Shown here in pieces: positions 1-12,660 of a stretch of 64,000 bases of DNA. This DNA comes from Bifidobacterium pluvialisilvae (GTDB lineage Bacteria; Actinomycetota; Actinomycetes; Actinomycetales; Bifidobacteriaceae): positions 62,001 to 126,000 of the forward strand of contig NZ_JAHBBI010000001.1 in the NCBI RefSeq assembly GCF_019331695.1, given 5' to 3'. The notes under the pieces are model-generated. The model searched no databases. It was given only the letters and a program-made list of their open reading frames with translations, and was not told where the DNA came from. Within the stretch, counting starts at the first letter, position 1. The number at the start of each line of letters is the position of its first letter. A program made the translations under genes and the position numbers.

Positions 1-1
1 C

Positions 2-2722
2 ATCTTCCGCCGCCTGCGCCGCGAAGCGCCCATCGGGGCCATCCGGCGCAGCGTCAAGGACACACTGCGGGCCCGTGCCCACGGCATGCGCGCCTCTGGA
101 TTGGAGGACCATTTCGCCGACCTTATGAACGAGGCGGGTGCGCTCGACCCCATCGAAGGCCTCGAGGCCGTGCACGGCGCGGAACCGCTCCACCTCTACA
201 GTTCGCCGTACTCGGGCGCATACTTCTTCGGGTGGGATTCCAGCCTGGAATTCCGTCCCGCGCTCTCGTCGCTGCGCATCGAAGGCAACCTCAACCGGTT
301 CGCCGCCGTGAGCCTGTGGCTGGAACGCAACGCCCGCATAGGCGTCTATCCCACGGAGGACACCGTCACTCGCGCCCAGGCGGCCCAGCTCGACCGGGCC
401 CTCCTGCTCAACCCCGCCCTGACCGCGCTGCCATTGGAGGAGCGGCCCGGCAAATCCTTCGACCCCGTGCACGAGGACAGCACCGCCGCATTGGCGGCCA
501 TGGTGAGCGTGGCCCGGCAGGCGGCCAGGGAGACCGCCGAGGCCTCGGCCAAGGAGACGGCCTCAGGCGCGAGCGTCCACGACGCGAACGGGTCCGAATG
601 GGTGTACCGCCAGACGTTCTCGTCACTGATGCGCAAACTCCGCCTGCCATACCGGTTCGACGTGGAATTCCGCACGAACCTCGCGGAAGGCAACGTGGCC
701 ATCGGATTCACGACGGCCGGCACCTCGATGATGCCCACCACCCGATACGACGAGCGACGGCACGGCTGGGTGCCGCTGACCGACGCCGAGCGCGCATCGT
801 TCGGCGCCGACTACAATCTGCGCGTCGGACTGCTGCTGGCCGCGCTCGCGTTCGGCGTGGACTCCCACGTCAGCCGCGTCTCGCTGCACATCGACTCCAT
901 CGGCCTCGAGGAGGCCGTCGCCGAGCAGAACTCCGCGATATCCGCCATGATGAACGAGGCGCTGACCACGTTCGAACGCATGAGGACCGGCAGCATGGTG
1001 CCGTCGTCCGGGACGAAGGCCGATCCCAAGGACGGCGACGTCCATGGCAACCCCGGCGTGCAGATGCCGCCGGACATCGTCGAATCGGACGGCGACGAGC
1101 CGGATGGGACGGAATCGGACGACGAATCCGGCGCCCCCGCGTCGGACGGCGACGGCGTCCGGACGCCGGACCGGGACGGCCACGACCCCGCCGCGGTGGA
1201 CCGTGCGTTCGAGGACCTCATGCAGGGCGTCGACTTCGACGGCATGTCGTTCTCGCTGGATGACGACATCGCCTCCGATTCCGCAGGAATCGACGGCGCG
1301 CCGAGTCTCGACGGCACCGGATACGACGTCGTCGACACCGACGAGTCGAATGCAGGCGCCGGCGCGGACGATTCCCCCGACGACCCCATGGCCGCGCTTC
1401 GCAAGAACCCCACCGTACGCAATCTCGTGACCGTCACCTTCGACCGCGACGAGTTCCTCCGTGCCGTGCGCGAGGTGGGGCTCAACGAGCCCCGCCGCGT
1501 ATACCGCGACTTCCATGCGGTCATGGACATCGACGGCACCGGGGCGCTGCAGCCGATCAATGCGCAGTTCGACCTGCGCGACAGCCGGTACTCGCCCATA
1601 GGCGCACAGGACGAGCCGGAACTCAGCGACCGACGCTTCAGCCGGCCGCTGTCGAACGTCATCGGCGCCAGGGACGCCCTGGGCCTGGCCATCCAACGCG
1701 CCGACGTGCTCCAGCATGCCCTTGGAGACTTCCATCGTCTCGCCGCCGCGGACGGGCTCTCCTCCGTGGACAAGGCGCAGCGTGCGATGACCACCATCAG
1801 GCGCATCGCCGACCCGGAGCTGCTCGACATGGCCTCGGACGTCACCAGCGCGCTCATCGACGGCAGGGACACGCCGGATTCCGACTTCCCCCTGGGGAAT
1901 CGTCTCGACGCGGAACGGCTCAAGGCGCGCGACCTGCTGTTCGGCGGCCAGGCGGACAAGGCCGTTGAAACGGCCGAGGCCGCCGTGTCCGGCATGGACA
2001 AGCTGTTCGCCGGCACCGGTGGCGTGCCACGGTACTTCAACTCGTATGCCGAGCGCGTGGTCTACAACCGCATGTTCGCCACGCCGGACGAGCACACGCT
2101 GCTCATCCCCGACAACCTCTTCTACGCGCACATGGAGCTCGCCGACGTGCTGTCGCAGCTGGAGGGGCCGCAGGCGGCGCTTCCGCACCTCAACGCCATG
2201 GTGGCCTACGCGCCGACCTATCCGCTGTCGCATCTCAAGCTGGCCGTCCAGCTCGCCCGCGCGCAGGACTGGGATTCCGCACGGGCCGCCTGCCTCAACG
2301 CGCTGCGCGTGGCGCTGGACCGCGACGACGCCGCGTTCGCCTACTATCGTCTGGCCTATGCGGAATGGATGCGCGACGAGTTCGACGTAGCCGCCGCCTG
2401 CTATATGATGAGCGACTACATCAGCTCCGGTGCCGTGCCCGCGCTCGAACCCGAATTCAACGAACTCGTGGCGCGCGCCCGTTCGCAATGCATCCCCGTG
2501 CCGCGTGACCTCGACGAAGCGCAGACGGTGCTGCGCGGGCATGAGCTGCCGGTCTGGCCGGACACCGAGGCCGCGCCGATCATCCGCGAGGCGGCCCGCC
2601 AATGCGTCGACAACGCGCTGTTCGTACCGGCGCGCACCCTGTCGATGGCCGCGGCCCGCATGACGGCGGACGGCGACGGGCTCGACGCCATCCAGATTCA
2701 GTTCCTCCGATCGCTGTCGTAA
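2..2722 (+). CDS. TPR-like helical-repeat protein, 5' partial
   Basis: The frame is open from base 2, so the true start lies before the window; the first ATG inside is at 86. At least 906 residues are visible. From about residue 300 of the visible part there is an acidic low-complexity linker rich in Asp, Glu and Gly. The last ~280 residues are alanine-rich helical repeats resembling tetratricopeptide repeats (for example FYAHMELADVLSQLEG and YYRLAYAEWM). No catalytic motif was recognised. It lies just upstream of ligA on the same strand, separated by a palindromic R1 repeat. A scaffolding or interaction role is the most that can be inferred. Confidence 0.75.
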   Translation: MFRRLRREAPIGAIRRSVKDTLRARAHGMRASGLEDHFADLMNEAGALDPIEGLEAVHGAEPLHLYSSPYSGAYFFGWDSSLEFRPALSSLRIEGNLNRFAAVSLWLERNARIGVYPTEDTVTRAQAAQLDRALLLNPALTALPLEERPGKSFDPVHEDSTAALAAMVSVARQAARETAEASAKETASGASVHDANGSEWVYRQTFSSLMRKLRLPYRFDVEFRTNLAEGNVAIGFTTAGTSMMPTTRYDERRHGWVPLTDAERASFGADYNLRVGLLLAALAFGVDSHVSRVSLHIDSIGLEEAVAEQNSAISAMMNEALTTFERMRTGSMVPSSGTKADPKDGDVHGNPGVQMPPDIVESDGDEPDGTESDDESGAPASDGDGVRTPDRDGHDPAAVDRAFEDLMQGVDFDGMSFSLDDDIASDSAGIDGAPSLDGTGYDVVDTDESNAGAGADDSPDDPMAALRKNPTVRNLVTVTFDRDEFLRAVREVGLNEPRRVYRDFHAVMDIDGTGALQPINAQFDLRDSRYSPIGAQDEPELSDRRFSRPLSNVIGARDALGLAIQRADVLQHALGDFHRLAAADGLSSVDKAQRAMTTIRRIADPELLDMASDVTSALIDGRDTPDSDFPLGNRLDAERLKARDLLFGGQADKAVETAEAAVSGMDKLFAGTGGVPRYFNSYAERVVYNRMFATPDEHTLLIPDNLFYAHMELADVLSQLEGPQAALPHLNAMVAYAPTYPLSHLKLAVQLARAQDWDSARAACLNALRVALDRDDAAFAYYRLAYAEWMRDEFDVAAACYMMSDYISSGAVPALEPEFNELVARARSQCIPVPRDLDEAQTVLRGHELPVWPDTEAAPIIREAARQCVDNALFVPARTLSMAAARMTADGDGLDAIQIQFLRSLS

Positions 2723-2740
2723 GGCGAGGGAGGCACAGTC

Positions 2741-5530
<2,790 letters not shown>

Positions 5531-5535
5531 GATCG

Positions 5536-5640
5536 GCCCCCGCTGGCGGGGGGCTGTCGGCGGAGCCGACTGGGGGTGGCCGTGTGTCGTGTCTGACCAC
5601 CCTCAGTCCCGCTGCGCGAGCCAGCTCCCGCCGGCGGGAG
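5536..5640. repeat. Pair of R1 repeats in inverted orientation between convergent genes
   Basis: Two R1-like copies face each other between ligA and mrp. The first has GGCCCCCGCTGGCGGGGGGC, then GTCGGCGGAGCCGAC. The second is inverted, with GCTCCCGCCGGCGGGAGC. Each arm can form its own hairpin and the pair can form a larger one. The position suits a bidirectional terminator, although there is no clear T-run. Confidence 0.6.
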
Positions 5641-5649
5641 CGGAGGCGG

Positions 5650-6789
5650 CTACCGCATCAGCTGTTCGGCGATGGACGTGAACTCGGCGGCGAGCGGGGT
5701 GTCGGCGAGCGTGCCGTCCTCGTTCAGCACCACGGGCCGGCCGGCCTCGCCGTCGATGCGCACCTCGGGTTCGAGCGGCAGCGTGCCGAGCAGCGGCACG
5801 TCATGTTTCAGATCCTTGGTGAGCTGTTCGGAGACGCGACGGCCGCCACCCTCGCCGAAGATGCGCAGCTTCTCGCCGTTGTGCTCGTAGTAGCTCATGT
5901 TCTCGATGACGCCGCGCACCTTCATCGGCACCTGCAGCGCCACGAGACCGGCGCGCACCGCCACGTCGGAGGCGCTCGGCTGCGGCGTGGTCACCACCAC
6001 GAGCTCCGCGTTCGGCAGCGCCTGCGCCACCGAGATGGCCATGTCGCCGGTGCCGGGCGCCAGGTCGAGCAGCAGCACGTCCGGCTCGCCCCACCACACG
6101 TCGGACAGGAACTGTTCGAGCGAACGCTGCAGACGAGGTCCGCGCCACAGGATCGCCCGGTCCGCGCCCGCGAACATGCCGATGGAGATGAGTTTGACGC
6201 CCCACGCCGTCACCGGCATGAGCATGCCGTTGAGATTCGTCGGATGGTCGTGTGCGCCGAACAACGTGGGCAGTGAGAAGCCGTAGATGTCCGCGTCGAT
6301 GGCGGCCGTATCGTAGCCGAGCGCCGCGAACGTGGCGGCGAGGTTCGCCGTAACCGACGACTTGCCCACGCCGCCCTTGCCGGAGGCGATGGCGAAGATG
6401 CGGGTCTTCGTGCCAGGCTTCGTGAACGGGTTCTGCTTGCGTTCGGCCTTGAGATCGTTGACCAGGCCGGTCAGCTTCGACCGGCTCATCGACGCCACGT
6501 CGATATGCGGCACCAGTTTCGCCGCCGGATATGACGTCACCGCCTCGTTGATCTTGTCGATGATGGTCTGGGTGAGCGGGCAGCCCTCCACCGTGAGCTC
6601 CACCTTCACCGTCACGTCCACGATGGAACGGCCCGCGTCGATGACGTCGCGCGGCACGGCCTCTATCCCCACGATCATGCCGAGGTCGGTGATGGACTTG
6701 CCCAATTCCGGGTCGATGACGCGACTCAGCCGGTCATGCACGTTCCGTTCGATCACATCGGTCATTCCCACCTGGTTCGCCGCCGCCAT
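5650..6789 (-). CDS. mrp: Mrp/NBP35-family iron-sulfur carrier P-loop ATPase
   Basis: A 379-residue protein with an N-terminal MIP18/DUF59-type domain (about residues 8-95) and a ParA/MinD-like ATPase domain with the deviant Walker A GKGGVGKS near residue 138. DLAPGTGD is conserved. Family members carry or insert Fe-S clusters in the cytoplasm. The CxxC pair found after the ENMS motif in ApbC/Nbp35 is absent here (ENMSYYEHNGEKLRIFGEGGG region). Such loss seems frequent in actinobacterial homologues, so cluster-binding chemistry cannot be assumed. The gene converges with ligA and is divergent from the GH36 gene. Confidence 0.9.
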   Translation of the reverse strand: MAAANQVGMTDVIERNVHDRLSRVIDPELGKSITDLGMIVGIEAVPRDVIDAGRSIVDVTVKVELTVEGCPLTQTIIDKINEAVTSYPAAKLVPHIDVASMSRSKLTGLVNDLKAERKQNPFTKPGTKTRIFAIASGKGGVGKSSVTANLAATFAALGYDTAAIDADIYGFSLPTLFGAHDHPTNLNGMLMPVTAWGVKLISIGMFAGADRAILWRGPRLQRSLEQFLSDVWWGEPDVLLLDLAPGTGDMAISVAQALPNAELVVVTTPQPSASDVAVRAGLVALQVPMKVRGVIENMSYYEHNGEKLRIFGEGGGRRVSEQLTKDLKHDVPLLGTLPLEPEVRIDGEAGRPVVLNEDGTLADTPLAAEFTSIAEQLMR

Positions 6790-6937
6790 ATCGTCCTTTC
6801 GTCAGTCGTCACATCCGTCTGATTCGTGTCATTGACACTGTACCGTGAAAGCCGTCCGGCGTGCCAGAGAAAACGGGCATGGAAAACGAAATATGATGGG
6901 CGGTAGTCCGTTCGCAGCGACATGAAACGAGGTAACG

Positions 6938-9250
6938 ATGCCGCAGTTCTCGCCCAATCCAGCCCATCCCATCGTCGAACGATACGACGGCGCATCCTCG
7001 GACGGCACGCAGGTGCGCGTCATCTACATGGAACAGACGACGGCGAACGTGGCGCTCGCATTGGTGTTCCCCAACCGACGGCACGATGACCGTCTCGGCG
7101 ATGTCATGGACCTGCCGCGCATCGTGCACTGGGGCAGGCCGCTGCCGGCCGCCGGCCGCGAAGCCGTGCTGCTCGGCGCCTATGACGCGTTGCGGCCGCA
7201 GCGCGTCTCCGGCGCATTGAACGAAACCCCATGGCCGAGCATCCTGCCCACGCAGGCCGAATCATGGATCGGCAGGCCGCGTATCGTCGTACGACGCGGG
7301 GGAACGGAACTGTTCTGCCGGTTCGCGGTCGTGGACTGCTCCACCAGCATGGAACACGGTGCCGTCGCCGCCATGCTGGGCGCCATCGACGACGAGCACG
7401 GTATATCGCTGGTCCACACCATCGAACTCGAACCCGGCGGACTGGTCCGTCAGCGCGCCCATATCAGCGACCTCGCCGGAGGGAAGGACCATACGCCGCC
7501 GCTCGAAGTCGACGGCGTCGAACTCGGCTTCCCCATCCCCGAAACCGCATCGGAAATCCTCACCACCACCGGCCATCACCTACGCGAACGTTCGCCGCAA
7601 CGCCAGCCGTTCACCATCGGCCGATTCGAAAAAAACTCGCTCGCCGGCCGCCCCGACTTCGACGCATCCCTATTGCTCACCGCCGGCACGCCCGGATTCG
7701 GCTTCGAGCATGGCGAAGCCTACGCCGTCCACGTCGGATGGAGCGGCAACTCCACGCTGTCGGCCGAACGCCTGCCCTACACCACCGGCATCATCGGCGG
7801 CGGCGAACTCCTCGCCGGAGGAGAGGTCACACTCACCGCCAATCCGAACGGCGCCGACCCCGACACGGCCAACACCTACACCACCCCATGGGTCTACGGA
7901 TCGTACGGCGACGGACTCAACGAAATCGCCGCACGATTCCACCACCATCTGCGCTCGCTGCACCCGAACCTCAGCGCCAAACCACGGCCCGTCATCCTCA
8001 ACACCTGGGAGGCCGTGTACTTCCACCAGAACTACGACACCCTGGCCGCACTCGCCGACAAAGCCGCCGAAATCGGTGTGGAACGCTTCGTCGTCGACGA
8101 CGGCTGGTTCGGCTCCCGACGCGACGACACCAGCGGCCTCGGCGACTGGCGCGTCTCGACCGACGTATGGCCCGACGGGCCGAAAAGCCTCAAGGCGCTC
8201 GCCGACCACGTACACGGGCTCGGCATGGAATTCGGCCTGTGGTTCGAGCCGGAGATGATCAACCCCGACTCCGACCTGGCGCGCGAGCATCCGGAAGCCA
8301 TCCTTGCGCCCACGCCGAACCGCCTGCCCGTGGAAGGACGCAGCCAACAGGTGCTCGACCTGACCAATCCGGACGCATGGCGGTACATATGCGGCAGCAT
8401 CGACACGCTGATCGACGAGCTCGGCATCGACTACATCAAATGGGACCACAACAAGCTCGTCACCGAGGCCGCAAGCCCGATCGACGGCTACCGCCCCGCC
8501 GTGCATGAGCAGACCCGTGCCGTATACGACATGTGGCGCACGCTCAAGGAACGCCATCCCGGACTGGAGATTGAAAGCTGCTCGTCGGGCGGCGGCCGCG
8601 TGGACCTCGGCATCCTCGAATACGCGGACCGCATCTGGGCGTCCGACTGCGTGGACCCGGTCGAACGTGCCGACATCCAACGCTACACGTCACTGCTCGT
8701 GCCGCCGGAGATGATCGGCGAGCACGTGGGCGCCAGCCCCGCGCACTCCACCGGCCGGGCCACGAGCCAGACCATGCGCATGGCCATGGCGTTCCTCGGG
8801 CATCTCGGCGTCGAATGGAACCTGCTCGACCGGCCGCAGGCCGACCTCGACCTGCTGGCCGCATGGATCGCCGAATTCAAGAAGCACCGCGAATGGTTCG
8901 CCATCGACACCATGGTGCACGCCGACTCCGCCGACCCGTCCGTGCGATTGGACGGCGTGGTCAAGCCCGACCGTTCCGCCGCCATCTACCGGTTCACGCA
9001 GCTGACCACATCGGCCACGTACCCGGTCGCGCCCATGCACGTGCCCGGCCTCGACCCGGCGAAAAACTATCTCATCCAGCCCGTGCCAGTGAACGTGGAC
9101 ATCACGGCGATATCCAACGGCCAGACCCCGCTCGGCTGGTGGAACGCCGACGGCATCACACTCTCCGGCGCGCAGCTGGCATCCTACGGCCTGCGCATGC
9201 CCAGCCTCGACCCCGCCAACGCCGTGCTGTTCTGGGCGATAGAGGTGTGA
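6938..9250 (+). CDS. GH36 alpha-galactosidase
   Basis: A 770-residue cytoplasmic glycoside hydrolase removing alpha-1,6-linked galactose from raffinose-family oligosaccharides or melibiose. It has an N-terminal beta-sandwich, a TIM barrel from about residue 330 and a small C-terminal sheet. The nucleophile is D503 in YIKWDHNK and the acid/base is D570 in WASD, preceded by the family motif SCSSGGGR. No signal peptide is present. The ATG follows ACGAGGTAACG. No transporter gene is adjacent, unlike many raffinose loci; the gene converges with the helicase gene 48 bp away. Confidence 0.95.
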   Translation: MPQFSPNPAHPIVERYDGASSDGTQVRVIYMEQTTANVALALVFPNRRHDDRLGDVMDLPRIVHWGRPLPAAGREAVLLGAYDALRPQRVSGALNETPWPSILPTQAESWIGRPRIVVRRGGTELFCRFAVVDCSTSMEHGAVAAMLGAIDDEHGISLVHTIELEPGGLVRQRAHISDLAGGKDHTPPLEVDGVELGFPIPETASEILTTTGHHLRERSPQRQPFTIGRFEKNSLAGRPDFDASLLLTAGTPGFGFEHGEAYAVHVGWSGNSTLSAERLPYTTGIIGGGELLAGGEVTLTANPNGADPDTANTYTTPWVYGSYGDGLNEIAARFHHHLRSLHPNLSAKPRPVILNTWEAVYFHQNYDTLAALADKAAEIGVERFVVDDGWFGSRRDDTSGLGDWRVSTDVWPDGPKSLKALADHVHGLGMEFGLWFEPEMINPDSDLAREHPEAILAPTPNRLPVEGRSQQVLDLTNPDAWRYICGSIDTLIDELGIDYIKWDHNKLVTEAASPIDGYRPAVHEQTRAVYDMWRTLKERHPGLEIESCSSGGGRVDLGILEYADRIWASDCVDPVERADIQRYTSLLVPPEMIGEHVGASPAHSTGRATSQTMRMAMAFLGHLGVEWNLLDRPQADLDLLAAWIAEFKKHREWFAIDTMVHADSADPSVRLDGVVKPDRSAAIYRFTQLTTSATYPVAPMHVPGLDPAKNYLIQPVPVNVDITAISNGQTPLGWWNADGITLSGAQLASYGLRMPSLDPANAVLFWAIEV

Positions 9251-9298
9251 ACGGTGTGAGATGCGGCAGCCGTGGCAATCGCGGTGTGAGGCACGACC

Positions 9299-12265
9299 TC
9301 AGCGAACCAGCGTCGTCACGGTGTTCGGCGTCTTGCCTCCGCGGTTGAGGAACGACCGCGTACGGCAACGCAGCAGGATTCGCCGGCCCTCCTCGGTGTG
9401 GGTGTCGATTATCGTGCAGCCCGTCCAATGCCGTTGCAGGCTGGCGCGCAACGCTTCGACGTCCCGTTTGCGGCGGGCGAACACGGCCGGGCATGGCAGA
9501 CTCACCCCATACGTGCGCACACCCCATTCCCGGCCCACGATGACATACCGCGGATTGTCGATGGGGGAGAGCAATTCGGCCATGGTCGCGGCGAACACGC
9601 CCTGTTCGCGTCGTGCGCCGCCGACGGCCATGCAACGCAACGCCGATTCACCATCCGCGTCCGAGACCGGCGTCTCCTCGACGGTCGCGAACATCCGGTC
9701 GACGCTGTCTGCACGCCTGCCCCCGGTCAGCACATCGGTCGAAACGACGGACGATACCGCACCGACGCCATGCAACGCATCAAGCACCGCGCACGACAAC
9801 GCGAACAACGTTCGTCTCGGCACCATGACGGCGCGCCACCGCATGATCACCCGCCCGATCGGCACCAACGCCATCGCGCCACATATGAGCATCATCGGCC
9901 AGAATCCGAAATCCGCGCCCGAACGCGCCGAGGAACGCACCATGCCCGACGCGAAGTCCACCATCAGACCGACCATCTGCGACAACACGATATACGCAAG
10001 AATCTCGCCCAACGGCAGCAGCAGCACCATCCGCGGCGGCGGAGCCGGCCGATCCGTCTGCACCGCCTGCGCAACCCGGCCGTCCGTATCATCGACCGCC
10101 TTGCGCCACAGTTCGGCGGTCTCCGCGCGTCGGCCGCTTCGTTGCAGCATCACCGCATTGATGCGCGCGATGCCATCCCGGTCGTACGGCGGCGTGAACA
10201 CGCCCAAACGGTCGATGCCGCTTTCCACATTGCGTGACACATACGACGGGCCGATGAAACAGTCGAACCGACGACGCAACGTCGCGAAATCATCGCCACG
10301 GATCACCGCATCATCCGGCGGATCCAGCCATTGCATCGTCTGTTCCCCGACCTCATTGAACGTCAGATGTCCGGGCTCCACAGCCGCCAGATGCCAGATG
10401 TTCGCCACTTTGCGCGGGTCGGCGGCCAGAGCACGAATCGCACGGCCGCGCATCTGATTCGTCAGCATGAACGAACCGACCGTACTCGCCAGCACCAGCG
10501 TGTTGACGCTCGGCGAATCCCAGCCCTCGCCCAGCAGCGATTTCGTACCGATGAGCACATGCAGCCGCCCTGACTCAACCAATGCGGTCATGATGGCGAT
10601 CTTCACACCGTTCGACGAACCCAGATCGACCTCGCAATACCGTTCGTCCGGCAGCGGACGATACTTCGGCGTCACCCCACGTGCGGTGGCCAGGCGGTTG
10701 ATGTCATCGGCCAGAATCGCCGGCATGATGGTCAGGCTGCCGGAGACCGCGCCGATCAGCGGCAGGAAACCATCCGACGATATCGTCGCCGTTTCGTTCG
10801 TCGGCGTCGACCCGTCCGTCACGTCCATCGGCCTGTTCGTCGCCATCGTGTCCACCGTCCGACGAATCGTTTCGAAGATCGGCACCAATCCCATCGACGT
10901 GATCGGCCTGCCGTCGCCGATGCGACGTTTCTCGTCGGCACGAATGTAATCGGTCAATACCAGCATCCGCAATCGGGCACCCATCACTCCGCTTTCATGA
11001 CGGACGATACGACCGATCGACTCAAGCTTGCCCGCCGACGACATCAGCTTCCGGGTCAGCCTGTCGTTGTCCAGTAGGCAAACCCGTCCACGATCGGTCA
11101 TGCCAAGTCTCGTCAACTCGCGTTTCAGCCGGTCCGACAGGTCCCTGCCGAACAGTTCCGGCGCGCCGACGATGAAACGGAACACCCGTTGCGCATACGA
11201 CATGCGATATGCGGGCAGCATACGTTTCGCCGTGACCAGACGGACCAGACGCTTCGGCGGAACCATGCCGTCACGCCGGTTCATCAGCACCATCAACGCC
11301 AGATAATCGTCGGGATGGTCGTACAACGACGGCGGCACATGCCGCTGCCGTCCGTCGGCCGCGATGCCGGCCGCGGCAACGGCCTTATCAAACAGTTCGC
11401 CGTCGACGATCCACCGCACGGCATCACCGGCCTTGATGCGGAACCGCCGGATCTCCGCCGCCTCGGCCGGCGTCGGATAACTGAGCATCACGAAATCCTG
11501 ATGCGGGCACAGGTCGCCGTTCCTGACCAGTTCCGGCGTGAAGATCTCCTCGTCGATGTCGCCGCACAGTTCGATATAGCGTTTCCATTCGTTGACGTTC
11601 GCGTCATACGGCGGCGTCGCCGTCAACGCGATGATGAGGACATCGTTCCTGACGCGCGGGTCGGCACGCAACGCCGCGACGAACGATTCGAGAATCCGCT
11701 GCCACTCGCGGCGCAGATGATGCGCCTCGTCAAGACAAATGGTCCGCACGCCGGCGGCGACGAGACGATCGACCAGTGCGGCAAGCAGACGGCGCTCGCG
11801 GTCCTTCGGGGATTCTGCGGCGACGTCTCGGCCGGAATCGTCATTGCTTCGGTTATCGTGTTCGCTTACCGCCGCATGCAGCGCCTGATACGTCACCGAG
11901 GTCAGCGCCTTCGGACGGCGAAGGTCGTCGGAGACCATGGAGCGTAGGGGATTGTCACCGTTGGAGTCGTTGTGATTCATCCGGAAATTGTCGACGAACC
12001 GTTGCCGCCATTGGTCGGCGATGGCGACGGTGGGGGAGAGCACCAAGGCGTTGTCTCCATGCTTACTACCGTGCCTGCTCCCGTGCCGACTCCCATGCCG
12101 GCGGATGAGCTCCAGTCCGAGAATGGTCTTGCCGCTGCCGGGCGGGGCGACGATATGGATATGCCCGTCGGCGGCGTGATGTTCGGCGGCGTCGAGCACA
12201 CGCCGCTGGTAGTCGCGGAACTCACCGCGGAACCGCAGCCGCCTCCAGATGCCGTTTTCGCTCAT
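9299..12265 (-). CDS. DEAD/DEAH-box superfamily 2 helicase with membrane-like C-terminal region
   Basis: About 988 residues. Walker A is APPGSGKT near residue 45 and the DEAH box is LDEAHH near residue 182. A motif III-like ALTATPP and a second RecA-like domain (SLLGEGWDSP, then QMRGRAIR as motif VI) follow. The SF2 core therefore looks complete and active. Beyond about residue 690 the protein carries an unusual tail with two hydrophobic segments near residues 747-767 and 790-810. The start is GTG at 12271 or the following ATGs (12268, 12265), behind GCGGGAG; the choice shifts the N-terminus by only two residues. The role is unknown. It is divergent from uxaB. Confidence 0.85.
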   Translation of the reverse strand: MSENGIWRRLRFRGEFRDYQRRVLDAAEHHAADGHIHIVAPPGSGKTILGLELIRRHGSRHGSRHGSKHGDNALVLSPTVAIADQWRQRFVDNFRMNHNDSNGDNPLRSMVSDDLRRPKALTSVTYQALHAAVSEHDNRSNDDSGRDVAAESPKDRERRLLAALVDRLVAAGVRTICLDEAHHLRREWQRILESFVAALRADPRVRNDVLIIALTATPPYDANVNEWKRYIELCGDIDEEIFTPELVRNGDLCPHQDFVMLSYPTPAEAAEIRRFRIKAGDAVRWIVDGELFDKAVAAAGIAADGRQRHVPPSLYDHPDDYLALMVLMNRRDGMVPPKRLVRLVTAKRMLPAYRMSYAQRVFRFIVGAPELFGRDLSDRLKRELTRLGMTDRGRVCLLDNDRLTRKLMSSAGKLESIGRIVRHESGVMGARLRMLVLTDYIRADEKRRIGDGRPITSMGLVPIFETIRRTVDTMATNRPMDVTDGSTPTNETATISSDGFLPLIGAVSGSLTIMPAILADDINRLATARGVTPKYRPLPDERYCEVDLGSSNGVKIAIMTALVESGRLHVLIGTKSLLGEGWDSPSVNTLVLASTVGSFMLTNQMRGRAIRALAADPRKVANIWHLAAVEPGHLTFNEVGEQTMQWLDPPDDAVIRGDDFATLRRRFDCFIGPSYVSRNVESGIDRLGVFTPPYDRDGIARINAVMLQRSGRRAETAELWRKAVDDTDGRVAQAVQTDRPAPPPRMVLLLPLGEILAYIVLSQMVGLMVDFASGMVRSSARSGADFGFWPMMLICGAMALVPIGRVIMRWRAVMVPRRTLFALSCAVLDALHGVGAVSSVVSTDVLTGGRRADSVDRMFATVEETPVSDADGESALRCMAVGGARREQGVFAATMAELLSPIDNPRYVIVGREWGVRTYGVSLPCPAVFARRKRDVEALRASLQRHWTGCTIIDTHTEEGRRILLRCRTRSFLNRGGKTPNTVTTLVR

Positions 12266-12271
12266 CATCAC

Positions 12272-12660
12272 ACTCCCGCCGCCATGCGTCCGTCAACTTT
12301 CGCAGACTATCACGGCGGCATGGCGGTGAGGCCCCTTCCGAGGTACTCCTTCGTGGATTTCGAGGTGTCATATCGGAGGTTTTCTCCAAGAGGCGTTTCG
12401 CCCCCCCCCGTCGTGACCGACGGCATGCCGCATCCCTCATCGGAGGGAGATTTTCGCAGCATGTACGCCCAAACCGCGATGATGTCAAGACTTGACATCG
12501 CGATACGGATAAAACAAGGCAACGTTTGGCAACAATTTCCTTGCGCGAAGGCGTCCTCACCTACGCTGAAACCAGCAAAACGAAGTGCTGGAATACGAAG
12601 CTGTAACGGCGTTTCGCCAAGCTGATTTACCGCATTTCATCGAGCAGAAAGCAGGGAAAC
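12272..12660. other. Divergent intergenic region between helicase and uxaB
   Basis: 389 bases without a convincing gene. It contains a C9 run near 12403-12411, the 19-bp palindrome at 12481-12499 and a GGCAACGTTTGGCAAC direct repeat near 12518-12533. Promoters for both flanking genes are expected here. Confidence 0.6.
12481..12499. promoter_or_regulatory. 19-bp perfect palindrome upstream of uxaB (putative operator)
   Basis: GATGTCAAGACTTGACATC is perfectly symmetric around a central A. Its right arm contains TTGACA, so a bound protein would cover a -35-like element. It lies 162 bases upstream of the uxaB start. No central CG is present, so a GntR-type operator is as likely as a LacI-type one. 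Confidence 0.55.
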
